A stretch of DNA of 64,000 nt. Origin: JAAAOZ01 sp964496595 (lineage in GTDB: Bacteria; Chloroflexota; Anaerolineae; B4-G1; SLSP01). The notes under the pieces are model-generated. The model was not told the DNA's origin. It worked only from the letters and a program-made list of their open reading frames with translations, and made no database searches. The DNA is taken from positions 1-64,000 of the forward strand of contig CAZCAI010000004.1 of NCBI GenBank assembly GCA_964496595.1. Direction: 5' to 3'. The position numbers and the translations under genes are program-made. Positions 57,201 through 64,000 of the stretch are shown here, one piece after another (the stretch's first letter is position 1; each line of letters begins with the position of its first letter).

Positions 57201-58199
57201 GTGAATTACGCGGCGAACAATCGCGACGACATCTTCCTTGGTGAGCGTCCGCACCGACATTGGGATATTGAGTTGCATCCGCTGGTTGAGTTTGTAACGA
57301 CCCACCCGCTGCAAATTGTAACGTTGCGGGTCGAAGAGTTGTGAGACCAGATATTCCTGCGCATTATCCAACGTGGGTGGATCGCCCGGACGCATGCGGC
57401 GATAAAACTCGATGAGCGCCTCTTCGGCAATGGGCCGATTTTCCTTCATCTCCCACGTCGGCTCCTGCCGAATCGTGTTGGGAATCCAGGGGTTATCAGG
57501 ATCGTTATCCGCTTCCCCGAAAAGTTCCAGCAATTCATCGTCAGTGCCCGCTGAGAGAATATTACTGTGCAGCTCATCCTCTACTGCCGCTAACGCGCGG
57601 AGGAAGATTGTCACCGGAATGGTGCGCTTGCGATTGAAGCGCAGCACCAGATAGCCCGATTTCCGAGTCTCGAATTGCATCCACGCGCCCCGGTCAGGGA
57701 TCATCTTAGCGCTGGCCAGTCGCCGGCCCTTATCCATTTCTAAATCGAAGTAGACGCTGGGGGAACGAATAAGCTGGCTGACCACGACGCGCTCAGTGCC
57801 GTTGATGACAAAGGTGGCATCTTTGGTCATAAGAGGGAAATCCCCCATGAAAATTTCCTGCTGAATGATCTCGCTGGTCTTGCGATTGACCAACGCGACA
57901 TCTACATGCAGTGGAATGGAGTAGGTGAGATCGCGATCCACGCACTCTTGGCGCGTATATTTTGGTTCATCGAAACGGTACTTCAGATCAAACCCGGCCT
58001 CTTCTGCTTTGTGGCCGGGTAAGTAGAGACTTAATGTTCCATTGAAACTTTCAATGGGCGAAATCTCATCAAAAAGCTGATAAATTCCCTCCTCAAGTAA
58101 CCAATTGTAGGATTGGACTTGCACTTCCACCAATCCAGGAAGCGGCAAAGCACTCGGAATACGCGCATACGATTTGACTCCAAGATCAGCTACTGACAT
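54300..58199 (-). CDS. rpoB: RNA polymerase beta subunit
   Basis: 1299 residues. The rifampicin region is readable: [37 protein letters not shown], then [20 protein letters not shown]. The residue matching E. coli Asp516 is Glu. [15 protein letters not shown] and the C-terminal [20 protein letters not shown] are normal. Between [13 protein letters not shown] (about residue 990) and LYDGKTG (1139) lie about 148 residues, roughly 100 more than in E. coli or Mycobacterium, and rich in WL/YD repeats. rpoC does not follow. A strong promoter and a leader of about 284 bases precede the gene. Confidence 0.98.
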   Translation of the reverse strand: [1299 protein letters not shown]

Positions 58200-58489
58200 C
58201 CTGTTCCCTTCCCTCCTGGGCGACCATTCTACATCTTAAGGTATCGTCCTCAAAATATCGTCCCCGATAACAGCCTCTCGCCAATACTATCCCGCGCCTC
58301 CAGACAAACTGACCCTCAGACATTCCCTCTTTCTAAATAAAAATACATCAGCAGAACACAAATAATACCACGCGGGAATGAGAGGATCGGCGCACGCGGA
58401 GATGACCGATACGACAGACAAAATACACAGTAATTAACAGCGCAAAGTATCAGATCAAGACTTCTCCAATCTGATTTAAACGATTTAAC

Positions 58490-58517
58490 ATTATAACATG
58501 GGCCATAATTACGTCAA
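58490..58517 (-). promoter_or_regulatory. rpoB promoter
   Basis: Minus-strand TTGACG (58517-58512) and TATAAT (58495-58490), spacer 16, with a TG just ahead of the -10. Predicted start near 58483. Confidence 0.85.
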
Positions 58518-58561
58518 CTAAAAGCCGAAGGTTAGAATATGATATGATTTACAAGTGACTC

Positions 58562-58589
58562 TTGCTTTTTCGATCATGGCTGTTACTAT
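58562..58589 (+). promoter_or_regulatory. promoter of the NYN-domain gene
   Basis: TTGCTT at 58562-58567 and TACTAT at 58584-58589, spacer 16. The transcript would start in the GAGTAC repeats. Confidence 0.5.
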
Positions 58590-58594
58590 ACCGA

Positions 58595-58630
58595 AGAGTA
58601 CCCCCTAAGTACTCTGAATACTATGAGTAC
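58595..58630. promoter_or_regulatory. GAGTAC repeat cluster (possible operator)
   Basis: AGAGTAC (58595-58601) and GTACTCT (58609-58615) form a 7-bp inverted repeat with a 7-base centre. A third GAGTAC at 58625-58630 lies inside CTATG-AGTAC-CATAG. All fall at or just past the predicted transcription start. Confidence 0.45.
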
Positions 58631-58683
58631 CATAGAAGCGAATATCAATCTAGCAGAAGGGCTTAGAGGAATGTGAGGCATAT

Positions 58684-59733
58684 ATGCCTTTTTTGATCGA
58701 TGGCCATAATGTCATCGCGATGTTGCCGGATATTGATTTGGCCGATCCCCACGACGAGGTGAAGTTGCTGATGCGACTGCGCCTCTGGGCGTGGCGGGAA
58801 GATCGGCAGGCGGTAGTCGTTTTCGACGGCGGGATTCCCGGCGGACCGTCGCGCGAGCTTTCGCGCGGTGGTTTAGAAGTGGTCTTCGCCGCGCGCGGCT
58901 ACACGGACGCCGATAGCATCATCCACGAGCGGCTCCAACGCCTGCCCGATCCAGGCAACTGGACGGTCGTCTCTTCGGATCACGAGGTATTGGACGCCGC
59001 CAAGATGGTCGGGGCCCGCGCGATGACCTCCCAGGACTTCGCCGAGGTGCTGAGCGCGCCGCCGGCCGAACAGAGAGCGGAGAAACCGGAGAAAATCTCC
59101 GCCGAGGATGTCGCCTATTGGTTAGATGTCTTTGAATCGCTATCAGAAGCGCCAGAGCCGGGAGATGAAGATAGCTTCCCCGAATATCCAGAACCGCGAC
59201 CACTATCGGGGCGCACGCGACGCAAACCACAATCGCGCATTTCCAGCACCATCGGCGCGCAGATGGGAAAATCCGAATGGGAGGACGCGCGCGATCCGGA
59301 TCGACCAGCCCCCAAGCCGGCGCCATCCGCATCACAGGAAAAGCCCGACGCGGTCTCCGACGCCGAGGTCGCCGCCTGGTTAGAGATCTTCGGGGAGGCC
59401 GAGAGTGAAGGCCCGCCGCCGCCCGATCTCAAGAAGAAGCCGCCGCGCCGCCCCAAGCCTCGGCCACGCGGCCCGCTCACTATTAAAAAAGAGACCGAGG
59501 AGACGCTCTCCTACAACGAGGTCGCGCAGTGGATGGAGGTCTTCGGCGAGGAGATGTCCCCAGAAGAAGCTGCGCTCTCTGGGCCTCCGCCTGTGCAGAG
59601 CGAGAAACCCTCATCCAAACTGATCGAGCAGAAGCGCAAGATCGCGCCGCTTGATGAAGAGGAGGCGGAGGACGCTTCGTTATCGGACGAGGATCTGGCG
59701 CTCTGGCATCGACTCTACGGGGATGGGGCATAG
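58684..59733 (+). CDS. NYN/YacP-type nuclease-like protein with four C-terminal W-containing repeats
   Basis: 349 residues. Residues 1-125 are a PIN-like NYN domain: FLIDGHNVIAML (Asp6), VVFDGG (Asp48), GYTDADSII (Asp75/77) and VVSSDHEVLDAA (Asp99), so a metal-dependent RNase is plausible. The tail is charged and disordered but carries four 14-residue copies: SAEDVAYWLDVFES (139-152), SDAEVAAWLEIFGE (225-238), SYNEVAQWMEVFGE (276-289) and SDEDLALWHRLYGD (334-347). The repeats probably form short helices that bind a partner. YacP relatives act in RNA or rRNA processing. Confidence 0.8.
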   Translation: MPFLIDGHNVIAMLPDIDLADPHDEVKLLMRLRLWAWREDRQAVVVFDGGIPGGPSRELSRGGLEVVFAARGYTDADSIIHERLQRLPDPGNWTVVSSDHEVLDAAKMVGARAMTSQDFAEVLSAPPAEQRAEKPEKISAEDVAYWLDVFESLSEAPEPGDEDSFPEYPEPRPLSGRTRRKPQSRISSTIGAQMGKSEWEDARDPDRPAPKPAPSASQEKPDAVSDAEVAAWLEIFGEAESEGPPPPDLKKKPPRRPKPRPRGPLTIKKETEETLSYNEVAQWMEVFGEEMSPEEAALSGPPPVQSEKPSSKLIEQKRKIAPLDEEEAEDASLSDEDLALWHRLYGDGA

Positions 59734-59756
59734 CCAGAAGCGCGCCCTACATTCAC

Positions 59757-59800
59757 AAGGCCCGATGAGCTGAATTCAGCTCATCGGGCCTTTGTTTTTT
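59757..59800 (+). terminator. strong terminator after the NYN gene
   Basis: An 18-bp perfect palindrome, AAGGCCCGATGAGCTGAA and its complement, followed by TGTTTTTTTT. Strong rho-independent type on the plus strand, also placed to stop the convergent isomerase gene. Confidence 0.92.
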
Positions 59801-59817
59801 TTGCGACCGGGGCGCTA

Positions 59818-60882
59818 TTACGACTCAGCCAGGCGCTGCTTGAGATACACGATGTTGCTCACGGGCGTCGGGTCCTCGCCGTTGAGTGCGGCGGTGTAGT
59901 AGGAGACGTAATCGCCCAGGTGGATCAGGGAGAACATCTGCGCGAGCGCCGAATCGCCGCGCCCATCTATGGCGTGCATGGGGATGTCATTGCGCTCGAA
60001 CAACTCTGCCGTCACCTGCCAGCGCGTCTGCACGCGGGGATGATCCAGCTCGGAGCGCAGGAAGATCGCGGCCAGGCGCGCGCTTACCTCCGCCGGACGG
60101 GCCAGACCGACGACTAAGTTGTGATTCAGCTCTGGGAGTTCGTCCCAGAGGCCCCACTGCTTGGCATTCTCGTTGAATTGACCCTTCCAGCGGCGCGCAA
60201 CCGGCGCCAGGAAGCCGCTGCCAAAGATCGTGGGCAGCTTGCCGTGCAGGTCACGGGCCAGTTGCTTGGCCGGATTTTCGTCGATGGGCGTGGCGGGCAG
60301 CAGCGCAGTTTGCATCTCCTCCAGCAGATCGGCAGTCGCTTGAAGATCCGCACCGGCATCGGGCAGAACGTCCAATCGGCACGCCAGGCCGAGCAGAAGG
60401 GTAAACGAATAGCCCAAGGCCGCGCGAGGCTGCGCATCGTAAGAGAAGCGCCACACAGGCGCGCCGGCCTGCTCTGCGATCTCGGCGATGGGGCCGCCGC
60501 CCGTCATCGCCAACAACCGCGCGCCTTGATCGTGCGCCTGCTCGAAGCAGCTCAGCGTCTCCTCGGTGCTGCCGGAGTAGCTGGAGCCGACGACCAACGT
60601 CGCGTCGCCCACGATGTAGGGCGGCAGATCGTAGCCGCGCACAACGGTGACGGGCACGCTGCCCGCGCGATCCATCAATCCGCCTAAGAGATCGCCGCCG
60701 ATGGCGGAGCCGCCCATACCGACCACGACGAGGTGACGGATCTCGCGATAGGCGTCGGGCAGGGGCGCGTGCTGCGCTATATCCCACGCATCACGCAGTT
60801 GAGCGGGCAGTTCGCGGATTCTCTCGCTCATCTGTTGGGGGTCAAATTCGGCATACGGGATGTCATCTAGTGAATGTGTCAT
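59818..60882 (-). CDS. bifunctional phosphoglucose/phosphomannose isomerase
   Basis: 354 residues; ATG at 60882 with AGGAGG eight bases upstream. The SIS domains show VVGMGGSAIGGDLLGGL and GSSYSGSTEETL (sugar-phosphate binding). IFGSGFLAPVARRWKGQFNENAKQWG contains the acid Glu block typical of the PGI/PMI family. FSLIHLGDYVSYYTA closes it. It interconverts glucose-6-P, fructose-6-P and mannose-6-P. This could feed mannose from the GH38 operon into glycolysis, although the genes are far apart. Confidence 0.92.
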   Translation of the reverse strand: MTHSLDDIPYAEFDPQQMSERIRELPAQLRDAWDIAQHAPLPDAYREIRHLVVVGMGGSAIGGDLLGGLMDRAGSVPVTVVRGYDLPPYIVGDATLVVGSSYSGSTEETLSCFEQAHDQGARLLAMTGGGPIAEIAEQAGAPVWRFSYDAQPRAALGYSFTLLLGLACRLDVLPDAGADLQATADLLEEMQTALLPATPIDENPAKQLARDLHGKLPTIFGSGFLAPVARRWKGQFNENAKQWGLWDELPELNHNLVVGLARPAEVSARLAAIFLRSELDHPRVQTRWQVTAELFERNDIPMHAIDGRGDSALAQMFSLIHLGDYVSYYTAALNGEDPTPVSNIVYLKQRLAES

Positions 60883-60968
60883 ACGGTTATCCTCCTCATA
60901 AGAATCGGTTGAATGTTTCAAGTTGCAAGTTAAAAGTTAGAAAACCTATCAGCCAAGGGGATTCCGAA

Positions 60969-61784
60969 TTACGTTTTCAGGTCGTAGACGTCACCGCGCG
61001 GCCAGCCGGAGCGTTTGGCGACTTTACGCGCGGCCTGGGAATGGGAATCGCCCGCCGCTATGCGCTCGGTGAGGGCGGCCAGCACCCGCTCGCGCTCCCA
61101 AACGGCCTCCTCGGCGGATGCGCCCGCGATGACGAGGGTGTATTCACCGCGCGGTTCTTGTACTGCAATGTGCGCCAGCGCGCCGTCGATGTCGCCGCGC
61201 CAGACCTCCTCGTGCAGCTTGGTCATCTCCCGGCAGAGCGCGATATCGCGATTACCCAGCGCCTCACGCAAGGCGAGCAGCACCGCTTCCAAGCGATGGG
61301 GCGAGGCGTAGCAGACGAGCGTCGCGCTGAGCGAGGCAATCGCGGCGAGCGCTTTGTCGCGCTCGGACGATTTGCGGGGCAGAAAGCCCAAGAAGAGAAA
61401 GCGATCGGTGGGCAGGCCGGCGGCGACGAGCGCAGCGGTGTGCGCCGATGGGCCGGGGATCGGCACGACGGGGATCTCGCGCGCCACAGCGGCCTGAATC
61501 AGCAGAAAACCAGGATCGGAAATCGCGGGCATGCCCGCCTCTGAGATGAGCGCCACATCTCCTTGCGCCAGCGCCTCCAACAGCGTGGGGAGCTTGCGGC
61601 GCTCGTTGCCCTCGAAGTAGGAGGTGACGGGCGTATCGATCTCATAGTGGCGCAGCAGATAGTGCGCGGAGCGGGTATCCTCGGCCGCGATGAGCGTCAC
61701 CTCGCGCAGGATGCGCACGGCGCGGAAGGTCATATCCTCCAGATTGCCAATCGGTGTGCCGACGATGTAGAGTGTGTGAGGCAT
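60969..61784 (-). CDS. rsmI: 16S rRNA (cytidine-1402-2'-O)-methyltransferase RsmI
   Basis: 271 residues. YIVGTPIGNLEDMTFRAVRIL, IAAEDTRSAHYLLRHY, ISEAGMPAISDPGFLL and PIPGPSAHTAALVAAGLPTDRF are the RsmI signature blocks. A winged-helix end (TERIAAGDSHSQAARKVAKRSGW) follows. It uses SAM to methylate C1402 in the decoding centre. Located 86 bases upstream of the isomerase on the same strand. Confidence 0.97.
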   Translation of the reverse strand: MPHTLYIVGTPIGNLEDMTFRAVRILREVTLIAAEDTRSAHYLLRHYEIDTPVTSYFEGNERRKLPTLLEALAQGDVALISEAGMPAISDPGFLLIQAAVAREIPVVPIPGPSAHTAALVAAGLPTDRFLFLGFLPRKSSERDKALAAIASLSATLVCYASPHRLEAVLLALREALGNRDIALCREMTKLHEEVWRGDIDGALAHIAVQEPRGEYTLVIAGASAEEAVWERERVLAALTERIAAGDSHSQAARKVAKRSGWPRGDVYDLKT

Positions 61785-61798
61785 TATGACCTGGGGGC

Positions 61799-62491
61799 CT
61801 AGTGATTCTTGGTGAAGACGATGTAGGCCAGCGCTGTGGAGCAGTATCCTTCGAAGTTCAACTCGATTTCCTCAGAAATGGGCGGGTGAGGGTCGTATTG
61901 CGAGTGGATTTGGACGCGGAACGCTCCTCGGCTCTCTATCGGCGCGTTGGTGAAGAACTGCTCCCAACCAGAATCGCCATACACCTGCTTATCCCCGGAG
62001 GTGACGACGACATCAATACCGCTGCCCCAGACGTGGATGGGATAGCCCCGGAGCGGATTGCCGTCCAAATCCTGCACGACGCCCGCCACGCCTGTCCAGT
62101 TGCACCCATAATAAGGCGTCTCGTATCTGATCTCGGAGGTGAAGGGATAGGGAGCGCGGGTGACGCGCGGCGTCTCGGTGGGCGTCGGCGTGGACGTCTC
62201 CGTGGGCGGGATTTCGGTGGGCGTCGGGGTGACGGTCGGGGTGAAGGTGGGGAGCGGCGTGGGCGTGACGGTCGGGGTCGAGGTGGGCGTCCACGTGGGC
62301 ACATCCTCCGGGCCGGACGTCGGTGTAGGGGTGTCGGTGGCGACCAATATCATCGGCGTGGATTGGGTCGGCGGGAAGGGATTAATCGGCAGATAAGGAT
62401 TGATGGCGATGGCAATGTAGACCAGAATGATGACCAGGGTCATCCCTAACATCAGTAACGTCAGAATATCGAAAACGCGGTCTTGATTCAC
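61799..62491 (-). CDS. membrane-anchored exported protein with Thr/Pro linker and a transthyretin-like domain
   Basis: 230 residues. N-terminal membrane helix (about 10-33), a Pro/Thr-rich linker with TPTPT repeats (about 42-112), then a beta-sandwich-like domain beginning YYGCNWTGVAGVVQDLDGNPLRGYPIHVWG. That block resembles carboxypeptidase-regulatory/CnaB domains. Two Cys (about 129 and 217) may form a disulfide outside the cell. Function unknown. It lies 14 bases upstream of rsmI on the same strand. Confidence 0.7.
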   Translation of the reverse strand: MNQDRVFDILTLLMLGMTLVIILVYIAIAINPYLPINPFPPTQSTPMILVATDTPTPTSGPEDVPTWTPTSTPTVTPTPLPTFTPTVTPTPTEIPPTETSTPTPTETPRVTRAPYPFTSEIRYETPYYGCNWTGVAGVVQDLDGNPLRGYPIHVWGSGIDVVVTSGDKQVYGDSGWEQFFTNAPIESRGAFRVQIHSQYDPHPPISEEIELNFEGYCSTALAYIVFTKNH

Positions 62492-62547
62492 GATAAGCCT
62501 CCTAAATTTTGATAGCAGAAGTAGAAGATCGAAGCGGGGTTATGGGA

Positions 62548-63537
62548 TTATTCTGAGGCGTCGGTCGCCGCCGAAGGAAAGCGTTGAATGTCAGCTTCCG
62601 CCCAGAGTTGATCCAACCAGCGCCGCACGGCACGATCCTGAATCAAACGCATGTTCTCCGGACTGATTTCTTGATCTGGCACGCGATCAATAACCTGAAC
62701 GATGTGATAGCCCAAAGGACTGGAAACAATTTCGCTAACTTGACCCGGCTGGAGTTGGAAGGCGACATCTTCGACCTCTACAGAGGTCAAAACGCCCCGG
62801 GGAAAATAGCCCAGATCACCACCGTTATCCCGCGTGCTGCTATCTTGAGAATAGGCTTGCGCCAGCGACGCGAAATCGGCGCCGGCCTGCACCTGGGCGA
62901 GCACCTGCTGCGCCTCCTCTGGGGTAGCGACGACGATGTGGCGCGCGTGGATATGCTTACCGCGGGTGGGGATCTCAGTGACGATTTGGCTTGCCATCTG
63001 CGTGGCGATCATCTCCCGATGCAGCTTCTCGCGCATCTGCGCCTCCGTCATCCCCTCGTTCGCCAACCACTGCTGGAAAGCGGTATCGCCGATCTCCTCT
63101 TTGAGCGACACGACGTTCGCCTCGACCTCCTCCGCCGAGACGGTGACGCCAGCCTCCCGCGCGGCCTGATCGATCAAAATCTGTTCGATTAAACGATCCA
63201 ACACCCACTCGCGGTCGCGGGCCAGGGTGGCTTGACCTTCCGCCGTGCTGGGATCTTGTCCGGCGGCGGCCATCGATGCCTCGTAGCTGGCGATTTGGCG
63301 CTCGAATTCAGAGAGCAAAATCGGTTCACCATTGACAAGGGCGGCCAGCGGCTCCGGCGTCGCGGTCTCCGTGGGGGGCGCGGTCGTCTCAGGGGCCAAG
63401 GGCTGCGCGGTCGCTGTGGGCGCCGTAGGATCAACGGAGGGAAGCGCCGGCGCATCCCTCCGTCGACATCCACTCGCCACCGCCAGCAACAACAATCCCA
63501 CCCACATCATCCAGAAATTTCGTCTCTTTATCTTCAT
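62548..63537 (-). CDS. parvulin-type peptidyl-prolyl isomerase lipoprotein (PrsA/SurA-like)
   Basis: 329 residues. Lipoprotein signal ending VASGC (Cys24), a Thr/Pro linker to about 62, a SurA-like N-terminal chaperone part (VNGEPILLSEFERQIASYE, LIEQILIDQAAREAGV) and the rotamase core HARHIVVATPEEAQQVLAQV, FASLAQAYSQDSSTRDNGGDLGYFPRGVL and GYHIVQVIDR. It should help fold exported proteins at the outer face of the membrane, which would include the many exported proteins seen here. Confidence 0.92.
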   Translation of the reverse strand: MKIKRRNFWMMWVGLLLLAVASGCRRRDAPALPSVDPTAPTATAQPLAPETTAPPTETATPEPLAALVNGEPILLSEFERQIASYEASMAAAGQDPSTAEGQATLARDREWVLDRLIEQILIDQAAREAGVTVSAEEVEANVVSLKEEIGDTAFQQWLANEGMTEAQMREKLHREMIATQMASQIVTEIPTRGKHIHARHIVVATPEEAQQVLAQVQAGADFASLAQAYSQDSSTRDNGGDLGYFPRGVLTSVEVEDVAFQLQPGQVSEIVSSPLGYHIVQVIDRVPDQEISPENMRLIQDRAVRRWLDQLWAEADIQRFPSAATDASE

Positions 63538-63745
63538 TTATCTTATCCTCCTGGGTTCAAACCATGCTGGCTTCATTATAGACCGATGCGCGCTTTTAGG
63601 CAATGAATCGCTTTCCGATTTTGTCAATAGCCAGGTTCGCGCTCCCGGCCCTTGACATGACCTTTGAATGGCATAGAATCAGGTTAAATTGAGGGTGATA
63701 TATCTCTTACGTGGACATTAGATAGAGCGCGGAGCGATAGACGCC

Positions 63746-64000
63746 ATGACGACGGCGCAGATCATGATCGGACGTGACAAAAGCGTAAAGAGTGGCATTC
63801 GACCCGTTCAGGGCCAACGAGATATGCCTGCAATCGTGGACCTGATCGAGATCGGATTTGGTGGGGAGTTGGACCCCAAGGGGCGAAAGGTGTTGGAGCA
63901 GATGCGGCGCGTGGCCCAATATCAACGCTGGGCGCAGTGGCTTTCGCCCTCGCAACCGATGCCGGAGGGGCTGGTCTGGGTAGAGGAGGAGCGCGTGGTG
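63746..64000 (+). CDS. GNAT-family acetyltransferase, N-terminal part (cut by window end)
   Basis: 85 residues are visible from an ATG at 63746 preceded by GGAG about 11 bases away. GIRPVQGQRDMPAIVDLIEI and a following FGGELDPKGRKVLEQM are typical starts of GNAT acetyltransferases; the frame then reads GLVWVEEERVV at the edge, as in the beta-strand before the acetyl-CoA loop. The substrate cannot be told. A minus-strand frame over the same bases is rejected. Confidence 0.7.
   Translation, partial: MTTAQIMIGRDKSVKSGIRPVQGQRDMPAIVDLIEIGFGGELDPKGRKVLEQMRRVAQYQRWAQWLSPSQPMPEGLVWVEEERVV

Larger units (their letters stand above)
58200..58683. other. 484-bp divergent control region between rpoB and the NYN gene
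   Basis: AT-rich and without credible genes. It holds the rpoB promoter on the minus strand, the promoter of the NYN gene on the plus strand, and three GAGTAC/GTACTC half-sites at 58595-58630. The long rpoB leader (58200-58483) shows no strong hairpin besides a weak ATCAGA/TCTGAT pair. Confidence 0.6.

Noticed and set aside
63707..63955. Minus-strand frame of 82 codons at the right edge
   Set aside because: The plus-strand GNAT N-terminus with a ribosome site explains the same bases better.
1..64000. CRISPR arrays, rRNA and tRNA genes, insertion sequences
   Set aside because: No regularly spaced repeats, no cloverleaf with T-loop consensus, no transposase-like frames were found by eye; a tRNA scan could still find an atypical one.

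Overview
The window looks like a metagenome-assembled Chloroflexota (Anaerolineae/Caldilineae-like) contig. This assignment is inference from GC-rich coding DNA, Thr/Pro-linked exported proteins, gene content, and a large insertion in RpoB between the flap and the C-terminal clamp. A run of 100 N at 33754-33853 marks a scaffold gap inside a yabN/mazG gene.

Left third (1-20 kb): a CinA-like amidohydrolase, phoU with an overlapping TIM-barrel protein, and a convergent Fe-S-flavoprotein-like reductase. Then comes a minus-strand sugar operon read from 14308 down to 4095: a solute-binding lipoprotein carrying two N-terminal pullulanase-X25-like modules, MalF- and MalG-type permeases, a cytosolic GH13 enzyme, an esterase and a GH38 alpha-mannosidase. 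A MarR-family gene sits upstream, with a divergent GH13-like (glucosylglycerol-hydrolase-like) gene beyond it. Four copies of an 18-bp palindrome (consensus TAGTTTACATATCAACTA) lie on the malE and marR promoters. This predicts a MarR-controlled starch/maltodextrin regulon. A FmdB zinc ribbon, a GT2 glycosyltransferase and a YbhN-type membrane protein follow.

Middle (20-33 kb): a minus-strand surface-protein operon. Its first gene fuses a SipW/Sec11-like S26 peptidase domain, predicted cytosolic, to an exported FN3/Ig-like anchored region, and appears to be read from a leaderless promoter. A C25-like peptidase lipoprotein and a membrane-anchored clan-A glycosidase-like protein follow. Next is a HepT/MntA toxin-antitoxin pair. 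Then comes the most unusual locus, on the plus strand (26691-32554): a TM/zinc-ribbon protein, a PqqD-like-plus-radical-SAM/SPASM enzyme, a paralogous pseudo-radical-SAM protein lacking every cluster cysteine, a DUF2207-like membrane protein ending in a cytosolic Cys-Ala tail (7 Cys in the last 19 residues), and a methyltransferase. I read it as a candidate post-translational modification system whose substrate is the Cys-Ala tail of the membrane protein. A WCPPC thioredoxin follows from its own promoter.

Right half (34-58 kb): one long minus-strand translation and transcription block, rpoB, rpsL, rpsG, fusA, tuf, rpsJ, S10 and spc operons, secY, rpmJ, rpsM, rpsK, rpoA, rplQ, truA, rplM, rpsI. 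Departures from the usual bacterial order are no rpoC after rpoB, no adk-map-infA between secY and rpmJ, and no rpsD between rpsK and rpoA. EF-Tu has an atypical switch I. Several intercistronic hairpins and an internal promoter are visible.

Right end (58.6-64 kb): a NYN/YacP nuclease-like protein with four copies of a 14-residue helical motif, a phosphoglucose/phosphomannose isomerase, rsmI, an anchored exported protein, a parvulin-type foldase lipoprotein, and the start of a GNAT acetyltransferase cut by the window edge.
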